Origin: Cristatella mucedo
Taxonomy: Eukaryota; Bryozoa; Phylactolaemata; Cristatellidae
Direction of reading: 5' to 3'
Length of the DNA stretch: 64,000 nt
Assembly: GCA_009760855.2 (NCBI GenBank)
Contig: WPIO01000010.1
Span: forward strand, 186,001-250,000
The notes under the pieces are model-generated. The model worked only from the letters and a program-made list of their open reading frames with translations, searched no databases and was not told where the DNA came from. Shown here piece by piece: positions 1-11,598 of the stretch; position 1 is the stretch's first letter, and each line of letters begins with the position of its first letter. Made by a program: the position numbers and the translations under genes.

Positions 1-540
1 TCCATCATTCTTTTTGTTCCGAGGCTGAACCAGAGCCACTTTCAAGATAGCAAGAAGTTTAGTTCAGGTCTCTGCTGTTCCCCCATCTGCCAATGAGAGT
101 GCCTATTTCTGCCTCAATGTTTAACGTCGTTCAGCCGTTTCAATTATCACCTCTAGGTCTGCAATTCAAAGTAAAGTGAGCTCTGGATTTATGTGTAGCA
201 GCATTTATCAGAACCTGATTCTAGGCGGGATTGCTACCTCGAAACCGAAAAACGCTAATGTATCATTGCGTGTATTTGGACGATGGGATTACACTTTGTT
301 TTAGCAAGTAATATTAGTTATTATATTTATGCAGAGTCCCCCAGATAAATCAATCTCTTGCTGGAAACTTGACATATTCTGTAAAAGAATCGTGATCGAA
401 TAATTACAATTAGCGTGAGTATGTCAGCAAGCATAACACGATTAGAGGTGGTATGCGCAGTGTAAGCAATCGCGAGAGCACAATGGACGAATCGTAAGGA
501 AAAATTAAATGTTATAATAAGTAAGTTTCCTGTTAGCTTC
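1..540. other. No gene recognised
   Basis: I see no convincing coding region, RNA gene or repeat family member here. A short open stretch near 70-230 (plus strand) is broken by a stop and only vaguely resembles the end of a hAT transposase, so it is not annotated. Confidence 0.5.
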
Positions 541-1885
541 TTTTAAAATAACGCTAAGTCAGGGTGCCGGTAGTCGCTGTTGAATATTAGGACTTTGTGA
601 GCGTACGTGCTTAACTAAAATACTGCAAAGAATTTAAGGTTGAAACGAAGCATAGCTAAAAGATTCTATTCAATAATGCTAGAGGTACGACGCCTGGTCT
701 GCTGTAAATAAATAAATAAAAATAAATCCTAGCTGATTAAACAGCCTCTTTTTGTATAGCGACAGAAGAGCCTTTACGGCTATCACTACCGCTTGCAGTG
801 GTGACAAAGGATCGCAAACCGCAGGAATCGAACCCACCACCTCGGGACCGAGGTCGTGAAAGCAACCACCTTACCTAGTGTGCCATCACAGCTCGGGAGT
901 AGTTTTAATAGGTAGGCTGAAGCCAGAGGATAAATGGACCTACAATTGACTAACATAATTCTTTAGTCGATGTCGTTTGGGATAGGGAGCCACTGCAGGG
1001 CGAAAGAAGAGGTGGGATGAGGCAGCTGGGACACATAGGTCAGTCAAGCCTAAGTGCAGACGTCTGCACCAATTGTAACTCCGTGAATGCACTGGCCGGT
1101 TGAGGAGCTAGTAATGAGCTTTAGAATTATGGATGGAAGGTTAATAACGCGTTGAAAATTTTTATTGTGATATCCCCTTTCTAAGCGGGCCCGAATTTCA
1201 TCCATGTTGTGTACCTGAAATTCCACGTATTTAACTTTTTAACAGATTTAGCTTTCTGGAAAATATTTCTTTTATAACAGAACATCTATATTTGTGCATA
1301 TTCCACCGGAGATATTGTGGCAGTGCCGATATGAGCACTAACCTTTATACTTAATTAGAGACACTTGGTTGACCCCAACCTGCAACATGGTTGTATAGTC
1401 ATTTTCCCTCGACACGACAATAATTTGCTGCCTTCCATGTTTAGTTCTCAGCATTGAATCCAGCCTGGGAGGTGAGACGGTTCGTCAAGCTGGAGGGCTC
1501 TTAGATATCAGAGCAAAGATACAAATAAATGTGATTGATTGGCATAGTACCGAAAGTCTTATTGCTCTTAGCGATTGCATCGGTCAGACGATGAGTACAA
1601 AATGGGAAAAGAAGGCCACCAAGCACATAGCCCCGATGCACCTCACATTCCAGCAATTCCTTGGATTATATGTTTTCCTCATCAATACTCTGGAGTATCC
1701 CATTGCTATGCGACTTAAACCAATGTAGTGCGGTGTCATTAATACTGAGGCGAGATGAGGTGTGCTCGAATAGGTGATCAATATTACAAAACGCTGCCAA
1801 AAGATTAGGCAGAACAAGCAGAAACACTTTACTGAAGTCCATATTCCTGAGAAAGTCGTTAGAAGCCCTGACCTAGAGGTAGCCA
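541..1885 (-). repeat. Degraded LINE copy, CR1/L2-like family, reverse
   Basis: On the minus strand this matches the better copies at 50.1-50.8 kb and 54.9-56.6 kb. The C-terminal part of ORF2 lies at 541-1110, and the reverse transcriptase segment around the AAFDTIDH motif lies at about 1700-1860. It is full of stops and small indels, so it is an old insertion. A SINE is nested inside it near 735-897. Boundaries are approximate because they were set by eye. Confidence 0.65.
735..897 (-). repeat. tRNA-derived SINE, type A, nested in LINE
   Basis: Read on the minus strand it has a tRNA-like head, with a TGGCACACTAGG box-A-like segment and the box-B-like GGGTTCGATTCC. A non-tRNA body follows, containing a CACTGCAAGCGGTAGTGATAG segment. 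The same body occurs at 39.2-39.4, 47.5-47.7 and 53.8-54.0 kb. It interrupts the older LINE, because LINE sequence resumes on both sides. Confidence 0.6.
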
Positions 1886-2539
1886 ATCTTTTCGGACTAC
1901 TGTGCCGGTTAAGTAACTAAAGAAATCAGGCTAGGCAAGAAGAAACCAGGCTTACTCCGGTGGGTAGGTGGCCGGCGGCATGGGCTCGTAAAGATGACCA
2001 AACAATCAAAACAGAATGCAGATGGGCACGGCAATTATTTTGGGTAGATACCTCTATGCATAATCCCTCCCGGCCACCGGCTCCTGTTTGATACAAGCGC
2101 CTGATATCAGTTCAGAAAATAAATATGCGTCGCAGCTTCAGCTGCAATCAGCATGAACGACCTGGAGCAAAACGATCACTCTTCAAGCCGGTTGGATCCA
2201 ACGATATATAACCAGGGCGCGTTAGGCCGGTCTGGAGTATAGCTAAGCCGTACCTGGCCTAAAGACTAGAGTTGTTTTTAAACTTTTCCCTAAGAAATGC
2301 TGACATTATCGTTTGATTAGCTGTAATGCATACTGAAAGTCTGGTATATTCTTTGAACTCCATAAGGTAATCTAATCACAGTGGAATGCTAGTAAGTCAA
2401 GTTATCCCAATACAACAAATGCCAAATTTGCATGCAAATACACAATTCCCCCACAACTCCCCTTTCTCAATATATTGGTCTTGCTCATGTAATACCTGCA
2501 TGATATATTCATGCTATAAATTCGATGTCTCGAACCGCT
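1886..2539. other. Unassigned sequence upstream of the LINE
   Basis: No gene is recognised. The last part (from about 2386) stays open on the plus strand into the LINE and may be its 5-prime untranslated or linker region. Nothing in it is recognisable on its own. Confidence 0.4.
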
Positions 2540-5500
2540 CCGCATGCTCCCCCACACGCCTCACTGTAAATCTCTCTAACTCAGTGGTCATCAGGCCTGT
2601 TGTAACTCCATCGGCCAGACTTAACGCTTACCTTTGGAATCCTCGCTCACTGTGCAATAAACCTCTGGCAATAAGCGACCTTATTTCTGAAAATGGTATT
2701 GACCTGCTCGCCCTAACTGAAACTTAGCTAAAATCGATAAACTGACCGACATGTAAAGATGCAACCCCATCTGGCTTCTCGTTCTTTCACACCCCTAGAT
2801 TAATCAAAACTGGAGGTGGAGTTGCTATTATCGTGCACTCGAAATTCAACATCAAGCCAGTTGCAGTACCCTTGAAGCGGTCTTTTGAATCACTTGTCTT
2901 GGTCTCATCCGAAAACAAGCTACCGATAGTGGCAGTAGTCTATCGCCCACCAGGTACCAAATCCTCCTTTATCTCAGATTTCTCCGATCTCATTTCGATT
3001 CTGTGTGCAAGAAATTAACCCTTCCTTGTTATGGGTGATTTCAACGTTCACTTTGATAACTTATCTGACGCTTTCAGCACCGAATTTCGTGCATTGACTG
3101 ACTCATTGTCGCTTGTGGCTAATGTGCATGGCCCGACTCATATCAAGGGTCACACACTCGACCAGATTTTCTCATGCAACTGCACTTTGTCATCACCAAT
3201 TATTATCAAATCCTGCTTATCTGACCACATGCAGATCTCATTCAATCTACAGTGTGTGCCCACACCTCCTCCTCTAAAATAACCTGTGAATCTCGAAACC
3301 TCAAGACCCTTGACATCGATGCTGTCCGTGCAAGAATATCTGCTTCACCTCTGCTGCTCAGTCCTCCCTCCGATGTGTCATCATTGGTAGACAGCTACAA
3401 CACGACACTAGCTGACACGCTCGACGAGTTTGCACCTCTGACAAAGCGCACTGTGTGCCCTCGTCCAGAGGGCCTATGGTTTACCATAGACATTAAACTA
3501 GCCAGGTCGACTAAGCTGAATCTTGAAAAGCATTCAAAAGATGAGGATTGACTGCCTATCGACAGGCATTTGAAGACTACTGTAGGTCGTACCAATAAAT
3601 CCTAGCAAAGGCCAAGTCTAGCTTCTATAGAAACATGGTTGAATCACAAATGCACATGAACCAAAAATGCTGATGTCGACGATCAACCATATCCTCAACC
3701 GCTCCACATTAGCTCCTTACCTGATGATCCTTGTGGTAATCTAGCCAATCGCTACTCTCGATTCTGTGTGCAGAAGATAGACAAGATCAGGGAATCTATC
3801 CCTGCGATGACAACATCCCGACTAGAATGCTATTCCTCGATTCCTGGCTGCACCTCAATGTCTACATTTAAGCAGGTCACTAGTGATCTAGTCCTGAGGT
3901 TCGTACCCCAATCAAAGAAAACAAGTCCTCTGAACTCTATTCCTACTCTCCTGCTCTTACGTTGCATTGATATGCTGCTGCCATGCATAACTAACATCAT
4001 CAATATGTCATTCGCCTCAGGTCATCTCCCAGCACCTTTCAAAGAAGCTGTAGTCAGGCCACTTCTCAAGAAAGCAACACTAGACCAAGAGAACTTAAGC
4101 AACTACCGCTCAGTCTCCCTTCTACAAATCCTATCAAAGACACTGGAACGGGTTGTGGCGGACCAGCTGAACTCATATATCGAAACTTCAAACCTTGGTG
4201 ATAAGTTCCAGTCTGTTTTTGTAGCTAATCACTCCACAGAGTCAACATTGCTTAGGGTGTAAAATGACCTATTTAGGAATGCAGGCATAGGTAGATTGTC
4301 TCTGCTTGTTTTGCTCGATCTTTCGGCAGCTTTTGACACCATCGATCACAAAGTTCTTCTAGAGCGCCTCTCATCTCGCCTGGGCACCACTGGCACTGCT
4401 CTGCAATGGTTCAGGTCCTATCCCAGTGGGAGACTATAGAGTACTGACGTGCATGGACAAAGATCATTCAAGGTACCTCTGAAATATGGGGTACCTATAG
4501 GCACCGTGCTAGGTCCGGTTCTTTTCAAGGTTTATACCCTCCCTCTTGCTGATGTGATTGTCAAGCACAATCTAGGCTTTCACTTCCATGTGGATGACAC
4601 TCAGTTGTACCTTTGATTTGATCGCTCCCAGCCGTCGAGCACCTCAAATACTCTCAACTCACTTGCTGCATGTATTGATGACATCCGCACATGGATGGCA
4701 GCAACTTTTCAAAAACTAAACGATGATAAAACTAACTTGCTAGTTATCGGCAAACCCAGTGTAATTCAGAAATCGGAAAGGCTTAAGGTCAAAATTGGCT
4801 CTGCCAGCATATCTCCTGTCGAATCAGCTCGAAATCTAGGTGTCATATTCCAAAGCGACCTCTCGTTAGACGACTACATCAGCTCCACAGTCAAATCTGC
4901 CTACTTTCAGCTTCACAACATTGCTAAAATTCGGGCTTGTTTAGATAGGGATACCACGTCTAAGTTGGTACATACATTCGTGACATCCCGTCTCGACTTC
5001 TGCAACTCACTGCTTCCTGGCCTACCAGCATATGTGATCTGCCGATTGCAGCTGATGTGAAACTCCACAGCTAGGATTGTCTGTCGTGAACGTCGCAGTT
5101 GCCACATTACACCACTTCTCACCGACCTGCACTGGCAACCAGTCAAGCAACGGATTGACTTCAAGGTATTGTTGCTCACTTTTAGGTCACTTCATTCTTT
5201 GGCTCCAGCCTATCTCTCAGATCTACTCCCCCACCAGGCCAAGAAGCCTGCCACCCACTTCTCGGAATCCAGCAGTCTACAAATACCTCGTAAAAGCCTC
5301 AAATCCTTTGGAGACCGTGCATTTAGTTTATACGCTCCCAAAGCCTGGAACTCCCTCCCGACGTGCATCAGAACATCCCCTGACTTGACCACATTCAAAA
5401 ATAACTTAAAAAGACACTTATTTTGGACAGCATTTAGTGGGTCTCTGTGATTCGTCCTTGATGTGCTTATGAGTGCTAACACTATGCATGCTGCCACTAA

Positions 5501-5695
5501 CCACATTTGCATGCTGAGCCTGAGCATGTCACCCCGTCTAACCATGTTATTAATGTCGTTTGTTTATCAAGCATGATATTGCACCCCGTTCAATCGCATT
5601 CCCCTTTGCGGCAAATTAAAACCGCCTAGAAAGAGACTGAGCTCTCTGAGGGTGCTTTATCAAAGTGCATTTTTATTAATATTATTAATTATAGT
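2540..5695 (+). mobile_element. Nearly complete non-LTR retrotransposon, CR1/L2-like
   Basis: The order is APE-type endonuclease, reverse transcriptase, C-terminal domain, then a 3-prime untranslated region. That region ends in a conserved segment (agagactgagctctctgagg) and an AT-rich (ATT)n-like tail near 5670-5695. At least fifteen truncated copies of the same 3-prime end lie elsewhere in the window, which identifies it as the master-like family. Assignment to the CR1/L2 side of the Jockey superfamily rests on the motif [18 protein letters not shown] and on the short microsatellite 3-prime tail. The 5-prime limit is uncertain. Confidence 0.8.
2602..5450 (+). pseudogene. LINE ORF2: endonuclease-reverse transcriptase, inactivated
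   Basis: The endonuclease domain spans about 2620-3250. It shows an N-terminal LNAYLWNPRSLCNK segment, a YRPPG motif, MGDFNVHFD and the C-terminal LSDHMQISF (the SDH active-site motif). The reverse transcriptase follows: a finger region with LSNYRSVSLLQILSKTLERV (about 4090-4155), motif A in [13 protein letters not shown] (about 4310-4345) and motif C read as HVDDTQLY, where related copies have YADDTQLY. The C-terminal part ends with YAPKAWNSLPTCI (about 5330-5370). Stops at about 2725, 3016, 4261, 4437, 4615 and 5058 and several frame changes show that it is dead. Confidence 0.8.
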
Positions 5696-7336
5696 GGAAT
5701 TGTTTAGGACATTTTAATGAGTTAAAATAAGCACCTTCAAAAATATTGCCTGTTGCCGTTGTTCACTCCGCTCATAGCTAGAGCCTTAAGGTGACAAGCT
5801 CACCTCCTCGACCGAAAGCATACTGATTGAAGGTTTAGGAATACTTAACTAAACCATCCTCCCGATCCATGTAGCTCAAAATAAACCTAATTGAATATCA
5901 AAGTGCATAGAACTAAACGAATTATATTTTTAAATCTTGTGATTATAATTTTAGTTTTCATGGATAACTTTAAATATCAGTGGGTGACTCCTGGGCCAAC
6001 CAATGGTTTGGCTGACTATTCTGTTCATTCATGGTAAATCAAAGTATCGAGCCTTTTTAATTCTAGGAAAATTTATTTCACAAATGGGCTCTATCGCAGT
6101 CAAGAAAAACTCTAGAGCGAAGCTTGTTTCGCCGTCTTTCATCCAGGGCCGTTCCAATCAACTGCCCGCAACTATTGCTTAATTGATTATATGTGGCGCT
6201 GGAGATATGAAAGTACAGTGATTGGTTCTTTGTTCTAGGTTTCCATTGGTCTTCGATCGGCTTCGATCTCGGCAGTGTAGCCATTACGTGCTTCTTTATT
6301 CTTTGTCGGTCATGGTCGACCTCTTCAGCCTTGGCGATGTATCCATCAGCTACACAAGGTGAACAGAATCGAGACCTGAGAAGAAATCGACCGTGTACAA
6401 CCATTTTAGTCATCGAACTTTACTGTCAACGCCCTCTCCAGACACACACTCGGAAAGTCTAGAAGAAGAAAGATAGAGACAGTGAGATTTTAAAGCCTCC
6501 ATAGAGGCTGGTGGATAGGCAAGAAGTCAGGAGCAGTAAATAACAATATCAAATGACTCTCGCAGGAATAAGCCCACTAGATCGGGCAGCTGGCATAAGC
6601 AGGCGATGGCCCCGGAGTGCAGGGAGAGGCGGTCGGCTCCAGTGGTTGACATCGTCCGGGCAACGGAGCAACGTCAGCCGGTGCAGCTTTAGCAAGTCAA
6701 CAAGTGGGTGCCGCAATACCGTCCCCATGGAGGATTAAATGCAGCACGGCAAAATATAACAAGCCCAAGTTGCATGGTAGTTGAGTCGCAGCAAGCGACG
6801 TTTCACTCTTTGAGATTTCCATGTGAGCGGAGTAGTTATAAAATGAATGGCATGTAGCCTAGGGATCAATTGAATGACGTCATCAATTAAACAAATCGCC
6901 CTCCGATAAACAATCTGGCTACTGCTCGATCGCTTCTCGTCGTCCGAATTATTTAATGGCTGCCGTCATTCTCGAGACCCTATTCTCCATACCCTTCATT
7001 TTATATCTACTTGTTGACTAGAGTTGTTTTAGGTCGATTAACGTGACTTTTACCCTTTATAATGAATATAAAAATGTCTAGTCTGTTCTGTGCTTTGAGA
7101 CCTAGCTCGTTGCGCCCGGAGCTAAGCGCGTTAACCATTGGTCGAGTAAGTGCACCGGTTGGCAGAAGTGTTCAAATCTGATATATGAATGTTTCCCTAC
7201 ACCCTCCATTCCCCTTCCCTCCTTGTGGCTTACCTTCATACTTACGTTTCCAAGCGTTGATTCATCATGAGGTCCTAAAATACTTTGCATGCATTTGACA
7301 AACAGTTTATTAAATGATGACAGCCACAAACCCTGA
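5696..7336. other. Intergenic, no gene recognised
   Basis: Mixed-composition DNA between the LINE and the minisatellite. Open frames such as 6078-6413 (minus) lack any family resemblance and could occur by chance. No RNA gene or repeat copy is evident. Confidence 0.45.
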
Positions 7337-7811
7337 GCTGTGTCACCTGCTGGGCATCGACACGAGCTCCTAAGAAAGATATGGGATAACGATCGAGCAA
7401 GTCACCCTCTGCGCATCATCGGTTTGAACTAAACGAGGATGGCAAGGATAGACGATCGAGCAAGTCACCCTCTGCGCATCATCGGTTTGAACTAAACGAG
7501 GATGGCAAGGATAGACGATCGTACAAGTCACCCTCTGGGCATCGACTAGCACTAAGATTTTTGACGATGGTAATGATACAATCCATGCGGTGATTAGTTG
7601 TTCCACCCATTCCTCCCCGAGCCGCGTCTCTGGGCATCTGGCATCGACACGAACTCCCAAGGAAGACGCAGAATAGGCGATCATACAAGTCACCCTCTGG
7701 GCATCGACTTGCACTAAACGAGAATGACAAGGATAGGCAATCGAACAAGTCACCCTCTGGGCATCGACTTGAACTAAACGAGAATGGTTAAGGATAGACG
7801 ATAACGAACGA
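7337..7811. repeat. Minisatellite, unit about 60-63 bp
   Basis: Two exact adjacent 63-bp units (7392-7454 and 7455-7517) are followed by three or four diverged ones. All share the core CAAGTCACCCTCTGGGCATC, and most share the string ACTAAACGAGAATG or close variants. A further half unit lies at 7337-7390. The third unit carries an unrelated insert (about 7556-7650). The array reads open on the minus strand, but the peptide is simply the repeat translated. Confidence 0.85.
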
Positions 7812-8015
7812 ATCGACACCATAAACGTCAAGCTGTTGGATGGTTCGCATCCAACTTAGCTCATCAAACATCGAATCGATGGATTCATTCATGAGGTCTA
7901 ACGGTTTTGAAAACGCCCGCAAGCGTTCATTCATGGTTATGTCTTCTACAACCACAGGATCATCGTCAAAATAACAATTATTGTAAACGAATTCAATCTC
8001 ATCGCAGGAGGCCAT
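7788..8015 (-). CDS. Hypothetical 75-residue open frame
   Basis: It begins at an ATG (8015) and reads MASCDEIEF, with an acidic stretch FDDDPVVVED near residues 17-26. It runs into the minisatellite, where it ends. The acidic, non-repetitive first 65 residues look more protein-like than most chance frames here, so it could be a first exon of a host gene, but no family is recognised. It sits just outside the Polinton on its left. Confidence 0.25.
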   Translation of the reverse strand: MASCDEIEFVYNNCYFDDDPVVVEDITMNERLRAFSKPLDLMNESIDSMFDELSWMRTIQQLDVYGVDSFVIVYP

Positions 8016-8166
8016 TTTGGAAAGGAAGATAGCTCCTACTCACGTGATCTACCAGGCGTTCCCCAGTGCTCTAAATTTAGTAGCTGACGTCAGACAATTC
8101 ATTTACATACTATTTGGAGTTGTGCTCAGGATAAAACGATTTTTATTCTCAAAATAATATAGGGCA

Positions 8167-8568
8167 ATGTCAGACCTTCGAAGTGCATACGCAAATAATA
8201 AATATAACAAAATACTTTTAGATAATGATAGGATTAAAGGATGTTTAACTAAATTAAGAAGAGTTAGATACTGTTTTCAATTTATAGGTATTCTATTGAG
8301 TCTTGCCATTACAGTAACCAGTACTTATATTCCAAAACATGAGGATCTTTCTCATGTAGTAACTGTTTTAGGAAGTTTAGCAACAATGATATTGTCATTA
8401 GATAGTACAATATTACAAATTGATAGAAGGAAAAGATCTACTCTTCAAGCAAATCATAAGTTAGTTTCAAAGATTGTTGATGCTTTAGATGATGATAAAA
8501 TAACTAAAGAAGAATTCAATGAGATATTAATTGATCCATTAGAAAATATAAGTGATGATAAGTCATAA
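8167..8568 (+). CDS. Hypothetical Polinton protein with two hydrophobic segments
   Basis: An intact frame of 133 residues, one of the few unbroken genes in the element. A polar N-terminus (to residue about 35) is followed by a hydrophobic stretch FIGILLSLAITVTSTYI (about 39-55) and a second, LSHVVTVLGSLATMILSL (about 61-78). The tail is charged and acidic, with DDDKITKEEFNEIL. This suggests a small membrane protein with two transmembrane helices. A TATA-like AATATA lies 10-15 bases before the ATG. It converges on the integrase, whose reading ends close to or within its 3-prime end. No family is recognised. Confidence 0.6.
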   Translation: MSDLRSAYANNKYNKILLDNDRIKGCLTKLRRVRYCFQFIGILLSLAITVTSTYIPKHEDLSHVVTVLGSLATMILSLDSTILQIDRRKRSTLQANHKLVSKIVDALDDDKITKEEFNEILIDPLENISDDKS

Positions 8569-8569
8569 T

Positions 8570-9369
8570 AACTTGTAACTCCTCTCTAACAAAACTTCTC
8601 TTAACATCATTTACGAAACATCTAGCCGGTTGTTCTTGGAATACCATTATTCTAACAATAGTATGTTTAGTTAAACTCCATATCGGGTCTGTAGCTCTCC
8701 TTCTTTTTTATCATCTCCTTCACCCGGTTCTAATAAATATCCAACAGTTGTTCCAAGTTCAAATAACTGTTCTTGTTCTCCTACTTTTCTATGATATTTT
8801 GGTTTCTTTAGTTTTACTTTATATTTTTTTATTGCTTAAGCAGGTTTTACACCAGTTGCTTTTGTAATACTATTATTTATGTAGTCAATAATCTTTGGTA
8901 AATTATAAATCCACTCTCTGTTTCTAGTATATTCTACTTTATTGATACTTTCTATTTCTTTTTCATACTGTGCAATAAATGCTCTCTCAGCTACTGTTTT
9001 GTTCATTCTTTCAACTGATGCAACACTCTGTTTACTAGTACCTTCAATAATTTGTGTTTCATGGTTTTTCATTTCTTTAGCAAACTCTCCTTTAAACTCT
9101 GATCCTGGATCAACTGTCATTTTCTTTGGCCATTTCAAAGGACCTTTATTGCAAACATCTAGTATTGCTTTTGTTACTTCTTTAGAAGACTTTGTTTTAA
9201 GTGGTCTTGAATCTTTATATCTACTAGCAACATCAATAACACTCAGTGCATATTTATATCCAGAATCATTAGGCATGTATAAAATGTCTGCTTGATGATT
9301 TTCATTAGGCTCAACAATATTAAAGAAAGCTTGTGGAATATTCTTAGGTCTTGGTTTAAAATACTTGAC
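8570..9369 (-). pseudogene. Retroviral-type integrase (Polinton INT), broken
   Basis: The catalytic core is readable from about 9369 down to 8836. It has a first Asp in QADILYMPND, followed by YALSVIDVASRYKDSRPL, the second Asp in VDPGSEFKGEF and the Glu in SVERMNKTVAER, which fits a D,D35E arrangement. Upstream it opens with FKPRPKNIPQAF, typical of the linker before the core. A stop (9370-9372) cuts it from any N-terminal zinc-binding domain, another stop lies at 8836, and a frame change near 8690 precedes the C-terminal region down to about 8570. Its position at the outer end matches Polinton gene order. It would insert the linear element DNA into the host genome. Confidence 0.85.
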
Positions 9370-9609
9370 TTATATCCGAGTCAGGATTTAATTTACCTTC
9401 TTCTTTTCTTTCATTTAGAGTTAAAAATGTCATTCTATTGAGAATGGAAATATTTTGCGATATATGATTAAATACATTTAATGAAACTGAATACCTTGAA
9501 TCAGGGCATCTTTATTGTCATCAAAAAATAAAAAGACCAAAACAAAAATATTAGATACGTTTTGATATATGTGATAAAGATATAGACGAAACATAATTTG
9601 ATTCTAATC

Positions 9610-9903
9610 TTATGCGTAATGATACAATTATAATTTTTTCATATTGTAACATAAATACTAATTCATTTAAAAAAGAGAAAACCAACTAAATTATATTCAT
9701 TAGTTAAGAAACACTTAAAAAAACATTGTTGCTCTACTTTCTTACATCATTGTTTAGACCATGAAGATATTTGTGCTATTTCAAAACTACGCCCTATTGT
9801 TAAAGGTAAACGTAAAGCCACAAAGTTACAAGATTTAATAGTTTTAATATTTCATGTATACTTTTCAGGTGGATACATAACTGACCAAGATGTTTACTCT
9901 TAG
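9610..9903 (+). pseudogene. Possible small broken gene
   Basis: Between the integrase and the fibre gene a plus-strand frame is open from about 9655 to 9903 without its own ATG. It encodes a basic, cysteine- and histidine-bearing peptide (KKHCCSTFLHHCLDHED). An ATG at about 9612 opens a neighbouring frame, so one frame change may separate start and body. It overlaps the 3-prime end of the convergent fibre gene. No family is recognised and it may be chance. Confidence 0.25.
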
Positions 9904-10692
9904 TTTTCCAGTTGTATCAATGAAGTAATACTCTCTTGGAAGTCTTGTAAAATATACGCAATACTTTAAATCAACACCTTCACTTGGAGAAGTAGTTATT
10001 GCTCTTACATCTCCAGATACAGCAGTTGTATCAGTATTAGGTTTTAGAAACATACAATTAGATGCTCCATCAACCATAACATTTAATATCATTATAGGCG
10101 GGGCTGTTTTATTTGTCCACGAATAAGGCGTTGAAAGATTTAGTATTGAATTTTTAGCAGTGATATCCATCGATAGAGCTATTACTTCTGTTATTTTTAT
10201 AACTGCTTTATCTACATAAGATTTAGTTGCAACGTCAAAAGCATTAACAGGCTCTGCAACATTAGTTATTGAATATCCACCCATAGCAATATTTTTTGTT
10301 GAAGGAAATGCTTTTATTAACACATCTCGTTTCATGCCACCATATGTAACACAATAATCATCATTTAGTACTACTGGCTTGTTATTACCTGAATTTCAAT
10401 AATTAGATGTTATCGCATAGCTATTCATATTCAAGTCTCCACTCATTGTATCACCAGTTTTTTTAATATAATTACTTACTTGACTAACATTAACAGCATC
10501 AGTAGCATTAAAACCTTGACCGAGGTTTGAAATAGTTTTTTCAGCAAGATTAATTGATATTCCTGAATTAGCAATGAAGTTAGTGTCAGCATAAGATTTT
10601 GTTACTGCATCATTATCATTAATTTGATCGGATAAATTTGTATTTCTATTACCATTTGCATTTAGATCAGTTAAAATACTTCCGTTTATTTT
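9865..10692 (-). pseudogene. Fibre-like protein 1 (candidate attachment protein), broken
   Basis: Residues encoded from 10692 down to about 10200 form repeated modules of the pattern N-x-N-x-T-N-L-x(5-6)-D-A-V-x-K-S-Y-x-D. Examples are NAFDVATKSYVDKA and DNDAVTKSYADTNF, with INGSILTDLNANGNRN at the start. Such repeats resemble the shafts of phage and viral fibre proteins. The last 120 residues are a non-repetitive tip with PREYYFIDTTGKLRVNILVS. A stop at 10396-10398 interrupts the shaft, and no ATG remains at the start. A second, inverted set of related genes lies at 17.9-19.9 kb. Confidence 0.6.
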
Positions 10693-10704
10693 TTATATGA
10701 AATA

Positions 10705-11564
10705 TTCACCATGAAACTTTCTCATTGTCTATATATTCATTAATTAGTATTTTGCTTCTATGTAATATTTCTTTTACTACTGGAACAATTCTTGCAAATC
10801 TAAATGGATCTTCTTCTTCAACAAATTGTATCTCAGCTTTTTTATATAGAATATTTAATATTAAAACCAAAACTTTTTATCGTTAAAACGACCGTAATCA
10901 CATATAATATCATATTCAAAATCATAATAATTTTTATCTTTAAGTACATGAAAAGCGGTTCTCTAATTGGCATATCAAAAACATAACTGGTAGGAATTTC
11001 AACTGATCCGGCTGAAACATAATCTTTAGGTGCTTCTTTACAATTCAAACGTTCAACAAATATTTAAAATTCACTATAGAAACATCTGCTTAGTTTCAAC
11101 AGATGTAATCCTAATAAGCATTGAGCTAAGTATTTTTTTGGTATACATTGTTCAACTATACTTCTACTTCATAAATATTTTATTTCTTTTAGTGTATCCT
11201 CATCTATAATTCCATCTGGAGAATAACGGTTGACTCCATCACTACTAAAACAATCACTTGCATTTTCTATCTTTCTTTGTTATTTTATTTCTAAATATTT
11301 ACTATCAATAGGTTCAAACACTTAACCAAATAACATTTGAGGAAATCTCAGTGGCTGAGAATTTGAAATATATTTTTTTGTTTTCTATTTGCAATTAATT
11401 TTGTTGTTCACCAGGAGCAATGAATCTAACTAGTTTACTTGCAATACTATCAGTTAATTACCATTCGTTTGATAAAACTCTCTAAATTGATAATCTCTAG
11501 GTTTATAATCAGGAAACTCAGGATCCCCAAGTTCAAGTATATTATCGATAGGTGCACTTGCCAT
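10705..11564 (-). pseudogene. Unknown Polinton gene, heavily broken
   Basis: It starts at an ATG (11564) with MASAPIDNILELGDPEFP, just after a TATATAGAG element. Segments can be followed to about 10705, including KEAPKDYVSAGSVEIP and FDMPIREPLF. At least four stops and two frame changes interrupt them. Position among virion-type genes suggests a structural or assembly role, but no family is recognised. Confidence 0.45.
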
Positions 11565-11598
11565 TTCTTCTCTATATAAAAAAACTAAAAATTATTTT

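Noticed and set aside
60-330. Possible hAT transposase C-terminal fragment
   Set aside because: Only a short PPSANESAYF-like phrase resembles the family, with a stop right after it. Too weak to annotate.
6078-6413. 111-codon minus-strand open frame
   Set aside because: No family signature, no splice context and ordinary intergenic composition; consistent with chance.
7370-7831. 153-codon minus-strand frame
   Set aside because: It is the minisatellite unit translated repeatedly (DAQRVTC repeats), with no independent support.
8010-8165. Left terminal inverted repeat of the Polinton
   Set aside because: I looked for an AG-starting terminus and a matching inverted copy near 24,750. The right end is missing, so none could be confirmed.
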